A stretch of 64,000 nucleotides of DNA from Ulota crispa. Taxonomy: Eukaryota > Streptophyta > Bryopsida > Orthotrichales > Orthotrichaceae. The stretch spans positions 5,614,539-5,678,538 of the forward strand of contig OY987248.1 in NCBI GenBank assembly GCA_963920765.1, read 5' to 3'. This document shows positions 19,725 through 29,739 of the stretch, in pieces. The notes below the pieces were generated by a model. The model was not told where the DNA came from. It saw only the letters and a program-made list of their open reading frames with translations, and did not search any database. Both the position numbers and the translations under genes were made by a program. Each line of letters begins with the position of its first letter. Positions within the stretch are counted from its first letter, which is position 1.

Positions 19725-20269
19725 GTTAGTGTGTTACTAGGTAAAAGATTGAGTTGCACCAAAATATGTGAAGATAAGGCTAAATTTCCACCCATAGTCA
19801 ACAATGCCTCCATACTACCCAACTAATAGGGTGCGGAATTTCCAATCACAGTAGGAATATAGGTGCTTTGGAATGCATTCTTCTGTCCTTTTCCAAGGTA
19901 TTGGGACTACTTAAGTCATACCACATGTCCCAAAGTGTAGGAAGTGAATGAGTGGAAAATAGTTTGACTGTTATCACAATTACATGAGTATAGATGTTGG
20001 ACAATAGATTCTAAAGTACCTTTTGACTCCCAAAATTCAATTTTGCAAATAATAATCATGAAAATTTCCCCATCCCAATACTTTTTATCTTCCTACACGG
20101 GAAAGGAAGAATATTCGTTGCACCTCAAACTCTCTTTTGTACTTTGTTATTGCAGAATCGCTTTAATAAGTTATCGAGTATGGGAGTGCTTCCCACCTTT
20201 ATCACGATATTCATTTAAAAGAGAAAAAGTGACATTTTGGGACTTTTGGATTTTATAAATTTTAAAGAG

Positions 20270-20401
20270 CATGCTACGACAGTTCTAGAAGGATCCAGAG
20301 AGATTTCAGGTGGTAAAGCTTCGTGATAAGCGCATGACAGTTCTAGAAGGAAGTTAGAGAGATTTCAGGTGATAAAACTTGGTCACTGGAGGACGAGGGT
20401 T
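20270..20401 (+). repeat. minisatellite, 2 units of ~60 bp
   Basis: Two units of the same repeat as 17184-17550, starting CATGCTACGACAGTTCTAG. It lies about 200 bp upstream of the unknown reading frame and could be part of its 5' region; that is inferred from position. Confidence 0.75.
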
Positions 20402-20600
20402 AAGTTATTAGCTAGCTAGCAAGCAGAGGCAGGCGGTGAGCATTGCTCTCTCTAAACTGGCTAAGTTTTGCAGGACAGAGTATGCAGCTAAAATTTTTTT
20501 GAACTTTGTAGTGTTAAATTTGAAAACTTGAGCTTTTTAGCATTGTTTTTCAGCCACTTGAGGTACAAGTAACAATCATATTTGAGATCACTAGTGAGCA

Positions 20601-20930
20601 ATGGATCTGCCAGGGGGGCACGGCTTCTACAGACAGTCGACGACTGGCTCGGATTCCACCACGGAATGCATTGAGAAGGTGGAGGCCATGATCAGCACGG
20701 CCATTCTGCACCAGGAGGACGTGTGGAACATGCTCTTGAGCTTGTTTCCGGAGAATCCAGAAAAGCTTGGTGGCTATGGAGACGGGGCGCTGGTTAGGGT
20801 TGCGGTGCAGGCCCACATACCGGAGGCGGTGAAGGACACGCTGGAGAAGGCCATGGATTGGTCTCGCTTGGCTCAGTGCCGGTTGAAGGGACTCATCACC
20901 GACAACCACCCCCCACACGGACGGAGTTAA
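20601..20930 (+). CDS. unrecognised 109-aa protein, uncertain gene
   Basis: A GC-rich frame in an AT-rich neighbourhood, begins MDLPGGHGFYRQS and ends HPPHGRS. It is mostly hydrophilic with an amphipathic, probably helical middle (VEAMISTAILHQEDVWNMLL, later IPEAVKDTLEKAMDWS). No signal peptide, membrane segment or known motif was seen. The start codon is shared with the truncated copy at 17766, and the sequence on both sides is duplicated too, so similarity alone does not prove selection. The stop is followed directly by AT-rich repeat sequence. The antisense strand also has a long frame here (20550-20969), so coding on this strand is likely but not certain. It may be one exon of a longer gene. 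No function is proposed. Confidence 0.45.
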   Translation: MDLPGGHGFYRQSTTGSDSTTECIEKVEAMISTAILHQEDVWNMLLSLFPENPEKLGGYGDGALVRVAVQAHIPEAVKDTLEKAMDWSRLAQCRLKGLITDNHPPHGRS

Positions 20931-20992
20931 TTCATAAAACTCTCTAGACTCTCTCTCGTTTGCCTGCAACTCAACATGCCAGTAGATCTACA

Positions 20993-21353
20993 CCAGCGAT
21001 CTTTGAACTGGCTAAATTTTGCTGGATTGCTACCCAAATATGTATGCAGCTACATTTTTATTGCATTGAACTTTATATTGTTAAATTTGAACATTTTAGT
21101 TATTTAGCAGTGTTTTTAGCCACTTGAGTTAGAAGCAAAAGTCATAGTTGGGATCACTGGTAGACAAACTCAGCGATCTTTAAACTGGCTAAGTTTCGCA
21201 GGATTGTTACCCAAAACAGAGTATGCAGCTAATTTACATATTGAATTTTACAGTGTTGAATTTGAACATTTGAGCTTGTTAGCACTTCAGTGTTTTTAGC
21301 CACTTGCGCTGTAATAGAATTTTCATTATGAGAGATCACTGGTAGACACTCGA
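20993..21353 (+). repeat. two tandem ~180-bp units (copies 3 and 4)
   Basis: Units 20993-21163 and 21174-21353 follow the unknown frame. Both hold GCGATCTTTRAACTGGCTAA, TATGCAGCTA and TTTTTAGCCACTTG, and both end near GATCACTGGTAGAC. Thus the unknown frame is bracketed by the same repeat: one unit before it, two after. Confidence 0.7.
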
Positions 21354-21980
21354 TACTGCTAGAAAATAGCATAGAGAGAGAGGAGAAGACCTGAGCTTTC
21401 AAATATGAAGCAGCTTAGTCAACTTAAAATCTTTCAGGAGACTGAGGGAGAGTGATAGAATTTAATGTATAGCAATTCAGGGGATCCACTTATTGATTCA
21501 ATGGGTTGCTGGTTTTTTGAATACAATGAGTGTAGTTAAACGGACACTTTCAAGCTTCAGGGCACCAATCTCTCCTCATCTCAAAACCAGGTTCGTAATT
21601 GCAAGCACACATACTCTTCTTACATGTTAGTCAAAATACTTTAAATTGGCAAAAAGAGTGTCCTTGCCTTCTTCGGACATTACAAGAATCTTATATATAT
21701 AAAAGAACACATCCACATTACGATTGGTTAAGAGAGTGTTGTGGTGCAACTGTCAGTGATTTATTGTTAACATCTCAATCTAATTGATAAAAAGAGAGTG
21801 TTGTGGTGTAACTTCCAATGATCTATCATACTTTATTGCTAACCACCACATAAGAGAGGGGTACATGCATAAAGTGGTTTACATTGAGACTTTACTTTGA
21901 ATCAAGTTGTTACCTCACAGTAGGTACCTAAACTCGTATCCGTATAGAAATGGATGGAATGGAAAGGAGATGGAGTAGGT
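21354..21980. other. spacer without recognised gene
   Basis: AT-rich. A short near-repeat built on AGAGAGTGTTGTGGTG appears at about 21730 and 21790. The open frame at 21599-21787 has no recognisable features. Nothing else was seen. Confidence 0.4.
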
Positions 21981-22131
21981 ACTACAAGGAAATAGTGTCC
22001 AAATTGACTAAACTTGTCTGAATTGACAAAGAAGAAATGTCCAAACTGACAAAAAAAAAAAAAAAAGTCCAAATTGACACTTCCAAATCCACAAAAAGAA
22101 AAAGTCCAAATTGACAGCGTTCCCTTGTAGT
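21981..22131. mobile_element. short CACTA-like MITE next to gluconokinase
   Basis: Ends are inverted: ACTACAAGGAAATAGTGTCC at the left and GACAGCGTTCCCTTGTAGT at the right. The inside repeats GTCCAAATTGAC several times. A relative lies at 37662-37898. It ends only 17 bp from the gluconokinase stop codon and so probably forms part of its 3' UTR. Confidence 0.6.
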
Positions 22132-22148
22132 CAAGACTTGGATGCACG

Positions 22149-24581
22149 TCACACAACAAGTTGCTTTCGAATTTGTTCCACTATGAGAGGGGGAGGCAAG
22201 CTAGCATCAGTGGCAAGGAGATCGCCCTCGTCCCAGGAAAGCTTGAGACCGTCGATCTGAGACTGAAGCAGAGAGGCAGGCATGTAGTGTTTTCCTGCCA
22301 TCTCCCTTGCTTTCACTCGTGTGGCCAGAATACCAGCGCTGCATTTCAGATACACAAACACCACTCGGGAGTTGAGGTCTCTCTCTTGTCGTGCACGGCT
22401 GATGGTGGTGGCAAAGTTCTCGTCCCTCTGGCAGGCCTCTTCGGATGGGAAGTCGTAGTCGGCAGTGCGGAGCAGGTCTCGGTACTTGGGGAGCAGAGCT
22501 GAGCATGCAAACACCACCGTTTGGCCTCTTAAGATGTACTCTATCATCAAGTCTCGCAGTGTCTCCAACCAGGGCATGCGGTCCTCATCCGTGAGGGCCA
22601 CGCCGTGTCTCATCTTCTCTGCAATTCAGGAACCAGGATATGTTCATGACATTCTTTACAAGCACCTCCACTGACTGATCAATCCAAGCATTCATCAACC
22701 ATTGAGATTATATCAACTTTTAACATGCTTTCTGACCAATCGTAGCATAGTAAAGAGACAACAGGAAATGTTCTTTACAAGCACCCCCTCTGACTGATCA
22801 ATCCAAGCATTCCTCAACCATTGAGAATTGTGTCGACTTTTAACATGCTTTCTAACCATTCGTGGAAATGGTCATGACATTCTTTACAAGCACCCCACTG
22901 ACTGATTAATCCAAGCATTCATCCACCAGTGAGATTGTATCAACTTTTAACATGCTTTCTAACCATTCGTAGCATAGAGAAGAGACAACAGGAAATGTAT
23001 GGAAGAAAATGTTGGCATGCTTTCTTGCCCTTCGTAACATAGAAAAGAGGCAACAGGAAATGTTCATGACGTTCTTTACAAGCACCCTCACTGACTGATT
23101 AATCCGAGCATTCCTCAACCATTGAGAATTGTGTCAACTTTAACATGCTTTCTAACCATTCGTAGCATAACAAAAGAGACAACAGGAAATGTATGGAAGT
23201 AAAAGTTGACATGCTTTCTTGCCATTCGCAGCATAGAAAAGAAACAACAGGAAGTGTATGGAAGTAGAAGAACAAAGATTATCACATTCAAGAGGACTAT
23301 GGTAAGTCATGTTAATTCTTTATGTACTTGGTGGAATCAACATTGTAGTATTGACATAACATTATTTAAAGCCCAATACCACTAGAATCCAAATCCATCA
23401 TTATGGTTTTATCAAAGGTTGATATACAGATTGTGTGCTTGCATTTTTGCCATTACTAAATTGACTTGTCTACCCAACAATTCCTACTTTGAAAACCCTT
23501 GAAAATAAAAAACCCTCGTCCTACCTTGTCCTCTTTAAAGATTCTAGTTAATCACGAATGCTTATATAAAACATGTATTGAGTAGAACTCGTACAAAGTA
23601 AAGCAGATAGGGTTTAGAATAAGGCCAAAATGGGTGCTAATCCATGCAAGCCATCTTGTGTAAGGTTTGGTAAAACTTTCTAATGAAAAGACCTATTAAA
23701 GGTTGATCTCATTAACCTAACAATTTCTGTAAACATACTAGTATCTTTCGTATTTGAAACAGGACTTCATCAACTTCAATTCTTTATAGAATTTAATTCC
23801 TTGAAACTTGATTCCAATAGAATTCAATTGCATATAAAATTCAATTCCCAGTAAGATTCGATTCACTATAGGATTCAAGTCCTTGAGATATAGTCACACA
23901 AGTCAATTCCTTATAGAATGTGATTCCCTTCAAAAACGTTAGGTCTATCCAGCAAGTCCTTTATACTAGTCTACTTTCAAAAGACACAACAACATATGCC
24001 AATTCAAAGTCTATGAGAGCAAACTAATACTTAAGCAAACTCCAATTTCAAAAATCTAACTAATCTTGGGCCAAATCTTAGGCCAAGTCATGATGCATTT
24101 CAATTCTCAAAGTAAAAGGTGCGCATTTATAAAGACTATAAGGAGAATGAACCAAAATACTAGAAAGAAAGAAAAGGAGGATTGACCAAATACTAAAAAG
24201 AAGAAAAATGAAACGACTTTCATAAATCTTTGCACAACTTGGTACTGACAAAACTGGAATGAGAGCAAACTAGTGCACCTTTGTTCTCAGCTGAATGAAA
24301 GTTGTCTCCATCAAAAAACTCGCTACTCAGCTTCGCAGCAAGAAGCTCCCCCACCGTCCTATCCACGAGAAACAACAATCCACATGCCATTTCCAAAAAA
24401 CAAACAAACCAAAAAACAAGTTCAAATCCTAACCCTAACTTCTCCAAGAACTCCCGCATTCAAAAAAATTGCAAGGAAACGTGAAATTGAAAAATCTCGC
24501 AAACGAATTCACTCGACAATCAGCTTACGATTTCCCGGCACCAGAGACTCCCATTACGACAATCGCTCGCCCGGTTTCCAT
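22149..24581 (-). CDS. gluconokinase, 3 exons
   Basis: Phosphorylates D-gluconate to 6-phosphogluconate, which enters the oxidative pentose phosphate pathway. Exons on the minus strand: 24581-24529, 24358-24279, 22618-22149; GT-AG junctions keep the frame and give 200 aa, close to plant and bacterial GntK proteins. The P-loop GVSGAGKST (residues 11-19) is split by intron 1, which lies inside the Ser codon. It is followed by DGDNFHSAENKEKMRHG and DEDRMPWL, the family's substrate-binding stretch. A GHYMP-like segment (KHYMPASLLQSQ) matches the conserved lid/second-half motif. Residues ~95-115 form a longer loop than in Arabidopsis. The start ATG at 24581 was chosen because it directly precedes the P-loop strand; no organelle-targeting extension is seen. 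Intron 2 (~1.66 kb) contains a tandem array. Confidence 0.9.
22640..23265 (-). repeat. tandem array in gluconokinase intron 2
   Basis: Four main units starting TTCTTTACAAGCACC at about 22651, 22770, 22878 and 23071. Each goes on through ACTGACTGATYAATCC and AACATGCTTTCTAACCATTC. The last two carry an extra sub-repeat built on AGAGACAACAGGAAATGTATGG. Unit spacing runs from ~100 to ~190 bp. No coding potential. Confidence 0.8.
23266..24278 (-). other. rest of gluconokinase intron 2
   Basis: AT-rich intron sequence. Around 23770-23930 a short motif with AATTCAATTSC recurs loosely several times (GAATTTAATTCCTTG, GAATTCAATTGC, AAATTCAATTCCC), suggesting a decayed short tandem repeat. No gene was seen. 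Confidence 0.45.
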
Positions 24582-24860
24582 CTCGAACTCTCCAATCAAT
24601 TTGCGCTCAAGGCACAACGCATTTCGATTTTTTCGATCAGCATCACTAACTTTACAACCAGTTTCGAATACTCAACACCCTGCGCCCCTCCATTGTGAAC
24701 TAATTCCGAGGGCGACAATCACAAATGTTTCTGAAAGCGTGATTAGGAACTAATTCCGGGAGCGATCACAAATGTTTCTGAAAGTGTGATTGAGTTGTAC
24801 ACCATCTAATCTACTTCAATGGACAGACATGGAAGCAGGTTTCTAATAGGTTCAAATCAT
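24582..24860 (-). promoter_or_regulatory. upstream region of gluconokinase
   Basis: Lies just 5' of the gluconokinase start on the minus strand. A ~55-bp direct duplication (AACTAATTCCGRGRGCGA ... CACAAATGTTTCTGAAAG) is found at 24695-24795. Promoter elements were not identified; overlapping frames on the plus strand (24273-24753) are the antisense of the gene and are not treated as coding. Confidence 0.35.
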
Positions 24861-24879
24861 GTCAGCTAAGTTAGTTGCT

Positions 24880-25190
24880 TGAGTTGATTGTTGCCGGGTT
24901 TGATTCGTCTGCAAGCGCTTGCATTGAACGTGCACAGTTGTCTTCTGAGAACCGCACGTTAGAGAAATCTACGAGAAACGCTTGCTGCAAGCTGCTGCTG
25001 CTGATGCAAACCCTGAACGCCGGGGATGCGCAGGCTTGAAGGGGCTGGCGAGGAGCTGGAGCGGGGGTGGAGCGGGAGCGGCAGAGTGTTTTTGCATGAG
25101 GGAAAGCTTTTGGAGGATGACAACTCCTTTGAAAGTTCAAAAGTTTCCACTTGGATAGGCTATGTTGCCATAGGTTACTACCAGCCCTAT
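24880..25190 (+). pseudogene. exon-like fragment, copy 1 (unknown parent)
   Basis: A GC-rich island. One plus-strand frame reads ERAQLSSENRTLEKSTRN, then a Leu-rich stretch and LNAGDAQA before a stop; another frame continues with EELERG and HEGKLLEDDNSFESSKVS. The style is that of a coiled-coil protein, but the two parts are in different frames. The part from CAGGCTTGAAGGGGCT onward recurs at 25873-26000. It is best read as a decayed copy of an exon of some gene not identified here. Confidence 0.4.
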
Positions 25191-25865
25191 TAATTTCGTT
25201 TTTGCTTTTATCTTTACCGGCCAAAGACGTGGGTTGCAGGTTGAATTTGTTGTAACACACATTGAATTTTAGCAGTGGGAAGGTTGCAAGACTTTCTCAT
25301 TGTTTTGTATACAAGTTTTTTCTTGCCTAAGAACTTTTAGTTACATGCACGGCAACTATTTAGGCTATAAATGGCAACTTTTAAGTTTAGTTCATATTTT
25401 TTCAATTATGTGCATAGGCAATGTCTAACATCAATCTTCAATAGTTGTTTTATTTTGTTAGTTATAATGCTAAACTTGGACATTTGCAAAATGTACACTA
25501 ACAATTTTGTCAAGAAGCTGCTAAAAGATTATTTAGTATATTTGTACAAGCGCCAAACCTTGCCACAACACAATAAGTACAAGCAATCGTTTGAGGGAGG
25601 GCAAGTGTATAAAAAGCATATTTACACTTTGCATTATAGCTAGGTGGGGGGAATCAAATATGCTTGATGGCTACTCAAGTTGTCGTAATTTGATATCCCA
25701 TTAGCAACAAGGCAATACATAAAATCACACCTCACCTCAAAGGCAGTTTTGCATCTTGAGACTTTGGCTACTTTTCAAAAATTCCTCTTTGTTTTTACAA
25801 TACAGTTTTAATGCAACCAAATTTGAGATAGAAATATTGCAAAATTTAGCTAGATTTATTATCGC
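25191..25865. other. AT-rich spacer between duplicated fragments
   Basis: No recognised gene. An open frame at 25371-25643 is AT-rich, has no motif and looks accidental. Confidence 0.35.
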
Positions 25866-26003
25866 ATTGTGCAGGCTTGAAGGGGCTAGAGCAAGAGCAG
25901 CAGAGTGTTTTTGCATGAGGGAAAGCTTTTGGAGGATGACAACTCCTTTGAAAGATCAAAAGTCTCCTCTTGGATGGACTATGTTGCCATGGCTGAGGTA
26001 AGA
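25866..26003 (+). pseudogene. exon-like fragment, copy 2
   Basis: Starts after TTGTGCAG, a plausible acceptor, and ends GCTGAG followed by GTAAGA, a good donor. One frame reads HEGKLLEDDNSFERSKVS and then SWMDYVAMAE, matching copy 1 at 25105-25180. The spared splice-like edges suggest that the parent was a spliced gene and that genomic DNA, not cDNA, was copied. No function can be assigned. Confidence 0.4.
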
Positions 26004-26353
26004 TGGCATGCTGTTATGTAGGGCCAGGGTAGAAAATTCTATCTTTTTTACCTACCAAAAAATATGAGTGTTTAGATATATACCATTTGGAGATTGAATT
26101 TGCAAATTATGAATTCAAATTTGGATTCACAAACACTGGATTAGGGAATATCAAAGGAGGATACCATTGAACAATATCAAAATAGGGGGCAAATTATTAC
26201 TCTTACTCTACTTATATTACTTTGGTTTGTCAGAACAATGGGATTTTGCCTTTTTGGTCCCACCATACAGCATGTCATCTAACCCTAACCATGTTGCCAT
26301 AGGCTACAAAGTTATTTCAATTATTGCACCCCACACTAGGATGAATATAAAAT
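26004..26353. other. spacer without recognised gene
   Basis: AT-rich, no coding sequence, RNA gene or repeat recognised before the palindromic MITE. Confidence 0.35.
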
Positions 26354-26665
26354 GGGAAAATTTTATGGATACCCTAAATATTTGCATAAATATCTTTGAT
26401 TTTCAGAAATTGCACAAATACCCTTGGATCATAATTTTCAAAAGTTAGTTTTCTTGTGCATGCCACTTCCCTTCTTCCTTTGTGCGCACATTACTTCTTT
26501 TTTGTTTCATTACATTCCCATCTTCAACATTGGTCATGAAGGAGGTATTAGCACAACAGTTAAATGTCTAAAAATTATGGTCCAAGGGTATTTGTGTAAT
26601 TTCTGAAAAAGCAAGGGTATCTATGTAAATATTGCAAACTTCTTAGGTATCCATGAAATATTCCC
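26354..26665. mobile_element. palindromic MITE, family GGATACCC, copy A
   Basis: Long inverted ends of ~110 bp: GGGAAAATTTTATGGATACC at the left, GGTATCCATGAAATATTCCC at the right; inside the arms, AGAAATTGCACAAATACCC faces GGGTATTTGTGTAATTTCT. No coding capacity. Other copies: 26676-26999, 59464-59756 and 63561-63850. Confidence 0.75.
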
Positions 26666-26675
26666 AAGTATAAAA

Positions 26676-26999
26676 TGCAAATTTTTTATGAATACCCTTG
26701 AAGTTTGCTATAGTTGTAAAAATATACCTAGTTTTTCAAAAATTGCACATATACAAGTGAACCATAATTTTCAAACGTTTGTTTTGTTGTGCACACTACT
26801 TCCTTATTGACCAATGTCCAACCAAGGAGTGCAATAGAACAAAAAAAAAAAGGAACTTGCACACAAAGGGAAAAAAAGTGACATGTACAATAGAACAAAC
26901 CTCTAAAAATTATGGTCCAAGGATATGTGTGCATTTCTAAAAATCCAAGGATATATATGTAAATATTGCAAACTTCAAGGATATCCATAAAATCTTCCC
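26676..26999. mobile_element. palindromic MITE, family GGATACCC, copy B
   Basis: Directly follows copy A. The left arm has TTTTTTATGAATACCCTTG and the right arm AAGGATATCCATAAAATCTT. The middle carries a run of A and pieces shared with copy A (TTGTGCACAC, ACTTCCTT). The string TATAAAA stands before copy A, between the copies and after copy B. Confidence 0.7.
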
Positions 27000-27840
27000 A
27001 TATAAAAAATGGCTCTCCATTATTTCAAAATATCAAATATACCCTTGATTTTGTGTAAGAATATCAACCCTACACTTGCTACTTTTGAAAATATTATAAA
27101 TAGTCCTCGTTTCTAGTGCTTCTTTCTTGCATTTTTTTATTACTGTTGTTGTTTAGATGTTCTCATTATTTTAAAAAATCCAAATACATCTTTGTGTTGT
27201 TTGAAATATCAAAATTGTTCCTTGTTCCCTGTGACTAGTAGGCTAGTTGCTCATAAGCTTAGAGCTAAACAACTGAATGTTGTTTGAAGCACCCTTCAGC
27301 CATGTTACCATTCACATGCCACTTCTATAAAATCTTGTGTAAGTTAGTGCTCACATTCCAAAACACAACACAATGCTCAATATTGGTTCCACTTCCCTAG
27401 ATAGCTATATCTTAGAAGTCATTGCACAAGAAGCTATTGTGGCGAATTATGAATTTCCAATTATCAAATCAAACAAAGTTTGCTACACACTGGCTTGCAA
27501 ACAAGAGGAATGCGCTTGGCCATTGCACGCATTGTGAGCCAAGCATAGCTTGGGGTTTGCTGTCATAATTTTTATAAGTGAGCATATTTGCTTCAGGACT
27601 TAGGAAATCAATAGCAAACACACATCGACATAGTTGATTGCAGCAAAAGCACAAGAGCATTTGGCAGAGCTTCCAATTTTTGATGCTACCAAAGTCAAAA
27701 CTAATCTTTGTAGAAGCAATGGGGTGACTTTGCTTTACTTGAAGGCATGGCGCAATAAGGAACAAACTACCATTCAAATGCTTGGCCCCTACAACGCATT
27801 ACGCTCACCTTCCTTTTTCTACATGTTTTTTGGCTCTACT
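27000..27840. other. spacer without recognised gene
   Basis: Frames on both strands at 27469-27846 overlap each other and show no known motif. Nothing supported as a gene. Confidence 0.35.
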
Positions 27841-27970
27841 CACTAGTAAAAAACAGGTCCACAATGACTAAGTGAGTCATGTACAATTATTTTATAGTCA
27901 TTTTGTAGTTGTTGTATAGTCATTGCAGTCATTGTCACTTAGTCATTGTGGACCTATTTTTTTAATAGTG
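27841..27970 (+). mobile_element. 130-bp CACTA-type MITE with ACT target duplication
   Basis: Starts CACTAGTAAAAAACAGGTCC and ends ATTTTTTTAATAGTG; the reverse complement of the right end is CACTATTAAAAAAATAGGTC. Inner arms CACAATGACTAAGTGA and TCACTTAGTCATTGTG are perfect complements. ACT occurs on both sides (27838-27840 and 27971-27973), the 3-bp duplication expected for CACTA elements. Confidence 0.8.
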
Positions 27971-27974
27971 ACTA

Positions 27975-28345
27975 TCTCATGATATAATGACTCATCATGA
28001 GTTGTCCATCTCATCATATAATTCTCTATTAACACCACAAGTTCTATTAAAGAGGCAAAAGGGAGAGGAAAAGGCATCCAAAGGGAGGGTGAAAACCCAT
28101 TGAATTTATTTCTAAATTCTCTTCTATAAGTTTGAAATTCTCTATTATAAAATATTGGGCATTGGATGTCTCTTGGTCACCCAAAATTTGAAATTCAAGA
28201 AACGGGAAGGGAGAGAAAAAGCACAAAAATAAAATTGAGGAAGGAAGGAAAAGGGAAAGATAGGAAAAAGGAGGGTGAAAAGTCACAAGAAAAGAGAGAC
28301 ACACTAAAGCTCATAGCTCATGCAAGGCATATTTGTATTTCATGG
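27975..28345 (+). repeat. left arm of a ~370-bp inverted repeat pair
   Basis: Reverse-complement match to about 33560-33900: CTCATGATATAATGACTC, TATAATTCTCTATTAAC, a GA-rich stretch and CATGCAAGGCAT follow in the same order. The pair brackets the aldo-keto reductase and RING genes. No matching flanking duplication was found. Confidence 0.65.
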
Positions 28346-28462
28346 AGACTGAAGGCAAAAACAATAACAAATCATTGTTGAGAAAACCTTCCAAAACCAT
28401 TGCAAAAGGTCATGCGGCTAAAGCATTGCAAACCAACTTCAAAACAGAGTGCAATACTTTAA

Positions 28463-28824
28463 CCCATTAAGGACCAGTCGACCAGTTCCTGGTCGATTTT
28501 GACACTTTTCAGTTTGTAGAGAGAGCATGTCAAGGAATTTGATGACGTGACAAAGGGGACGAGTTTACGGAATTGAAAAGTGAAGAGTTTAGAACAATAA
28601 TTAGGCCAATTTGAGGTGGCATGTGGCTAGAGGGTTGAAAAAACTAAAAGAGTACCGGTTGAAAATACACCAATAAATGCAAAAAAATGATCATAACAAC
28701 AACTAAAGAGTGAGTGAGATACTTCCATCTATACAGTCAGATCTGTGGTAAACATCTGTATTCAATAACCCTAGAATTTCCCCCAAATGAAAATACAAAG
28801 GAATGCCCAACGGTCGATAAAGGG
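28463..28824 (+). mobile_element. TTAA-flanked element, 362 bp
   Basis: TTAA at 28459-28462 and at 28825-28828. Left end CCCATTAAGGACCAGTCGAC; right end reverse-complemented CCCTTTATCGACCGTTGGGC. No reading frame. Same terminal style as the other TTAA/CCC elements. It sits ~240 bp upstream of the aldo-keto reductase start. Confidence 0.65.
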
Positions 28825-29255
28825 TTAATACTACTTTACTACTACGCTACTTATACTTTTTACTACTTCTTCACTACTTTACTATCACAAACCATTTCAA
28901 AACTGTGGCAAGCTCTCTTGTGCCGGTCGTTGCGAGAACTGTCGCAAACCTTACTTTCCAGCAATTGTGCCGTCGTCTTTCAAGAAGCCGGAACCACAAG
29001 AGCACCTTAAGCTTCATTGCGCCAGTTTTGCTCCGCCTTAGAACTGCTGAACTTGCAGACTCATCACTATGTTAACTTTGTCAGAAGAGGAAACATTGTC
29101 AGAAGAGGAAGGAATTAGCAGAATGACACACTTGACGCAGCAGGGGGAGTGGCTATGTACTGCCGAAGGAAGTCGCGTCCCCGCCTTAGCGTTCGGCACT
29201 TCCGGCATCGCCCCCGACCTCACGCAACGCAGTGTCTTCTCCGCAATCCAGGTCT

Positions 29256-29640
29256 CCTTTGTCCCCTCACCTTTCCTTTCCATTCGCGACGAGCTTTCTG
29301 CTAATTCCTCAACATCTCATTAGTTTGTGAATGTCAGTTCCATCGGAGCAAGAGTCTTTCTCGTCTGTTTCATCATCTTTATAAAACCTGCTTAATTCAA
29401 GGACTTAGCTGCATCTATCAATGGCGCTTATAATCCACATTGTACCTCGTCCACTCGCTTTTCCCTTTCCATTCGCGACGAGCTTTATGCTAATTCCACA
29501 ATATCTCATTAGTTTGTGAATGTCAGTTCCAACGGGACAAGAGTCTTTCTCGTCTGTTTCATCGTCTTTACAAAACCTGCGTAATTCGAGGATTTAGCGC
29601 ATCTGTCAATGGCGCTTATCATTTATATTGTAGTACTTGT
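29256..29640 (+). repeat. tandem duplication in AKR intron 1
   Basis: Two ~190-bp copies, at about 29262-29440 and 29455-29640, share TTTCCATTCGCGACGAGCTT, CATCTCATTAGTTTGTGAA, AAGAGTCTTTCTCGTCTGT and CAATGGCGCTTAT. Copy 1 begins at the exon 1 donor. Confidence 0.75.
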
Positions 29641-29739
29641 CATACTGTATGTTACCGCGTTTTTAAATTTGGAGCCTGCTTGTAGGAAATGCTGAGTCAG
29701 GTGAAAGGATTTTCTTTGTTCTACAAGCAGGTTTTGGAT

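Larger units (their letters stand above)
18930..20680 (+). repeat. segmental duplication, copy B
   Basis: Same order of parts as 15540-17838, in the same orientation, with the two copies about 1.1 kb apart. Includes a MITE (19478-19724), a two-unit minisatellite (20270-20401), a ~180-bp unit (20435-20600) and the complete unknown frame that begins at 20601. Copy B lacks part of copy A around 16860-17180. Confidence 0.75.

Noticed and set aside
20550-20969. Minus-strand frame of 139 codons
   Set aside because: Antisense to the GC-rich unknown frame; the plus strand keeps its start codon in the duplicate, and the minus frame shows no motif.
22161-22674. Plus-strand frames over the gluconokinase last exon
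   Set aside because: Shadows of the gluconokinase coding strand.
24273-24753. Overlapping plus-strand frames near the gluconokinase start
   Set aside because: They run antisense to exons 1 and 2, whose P-loop and splice sites are clear.
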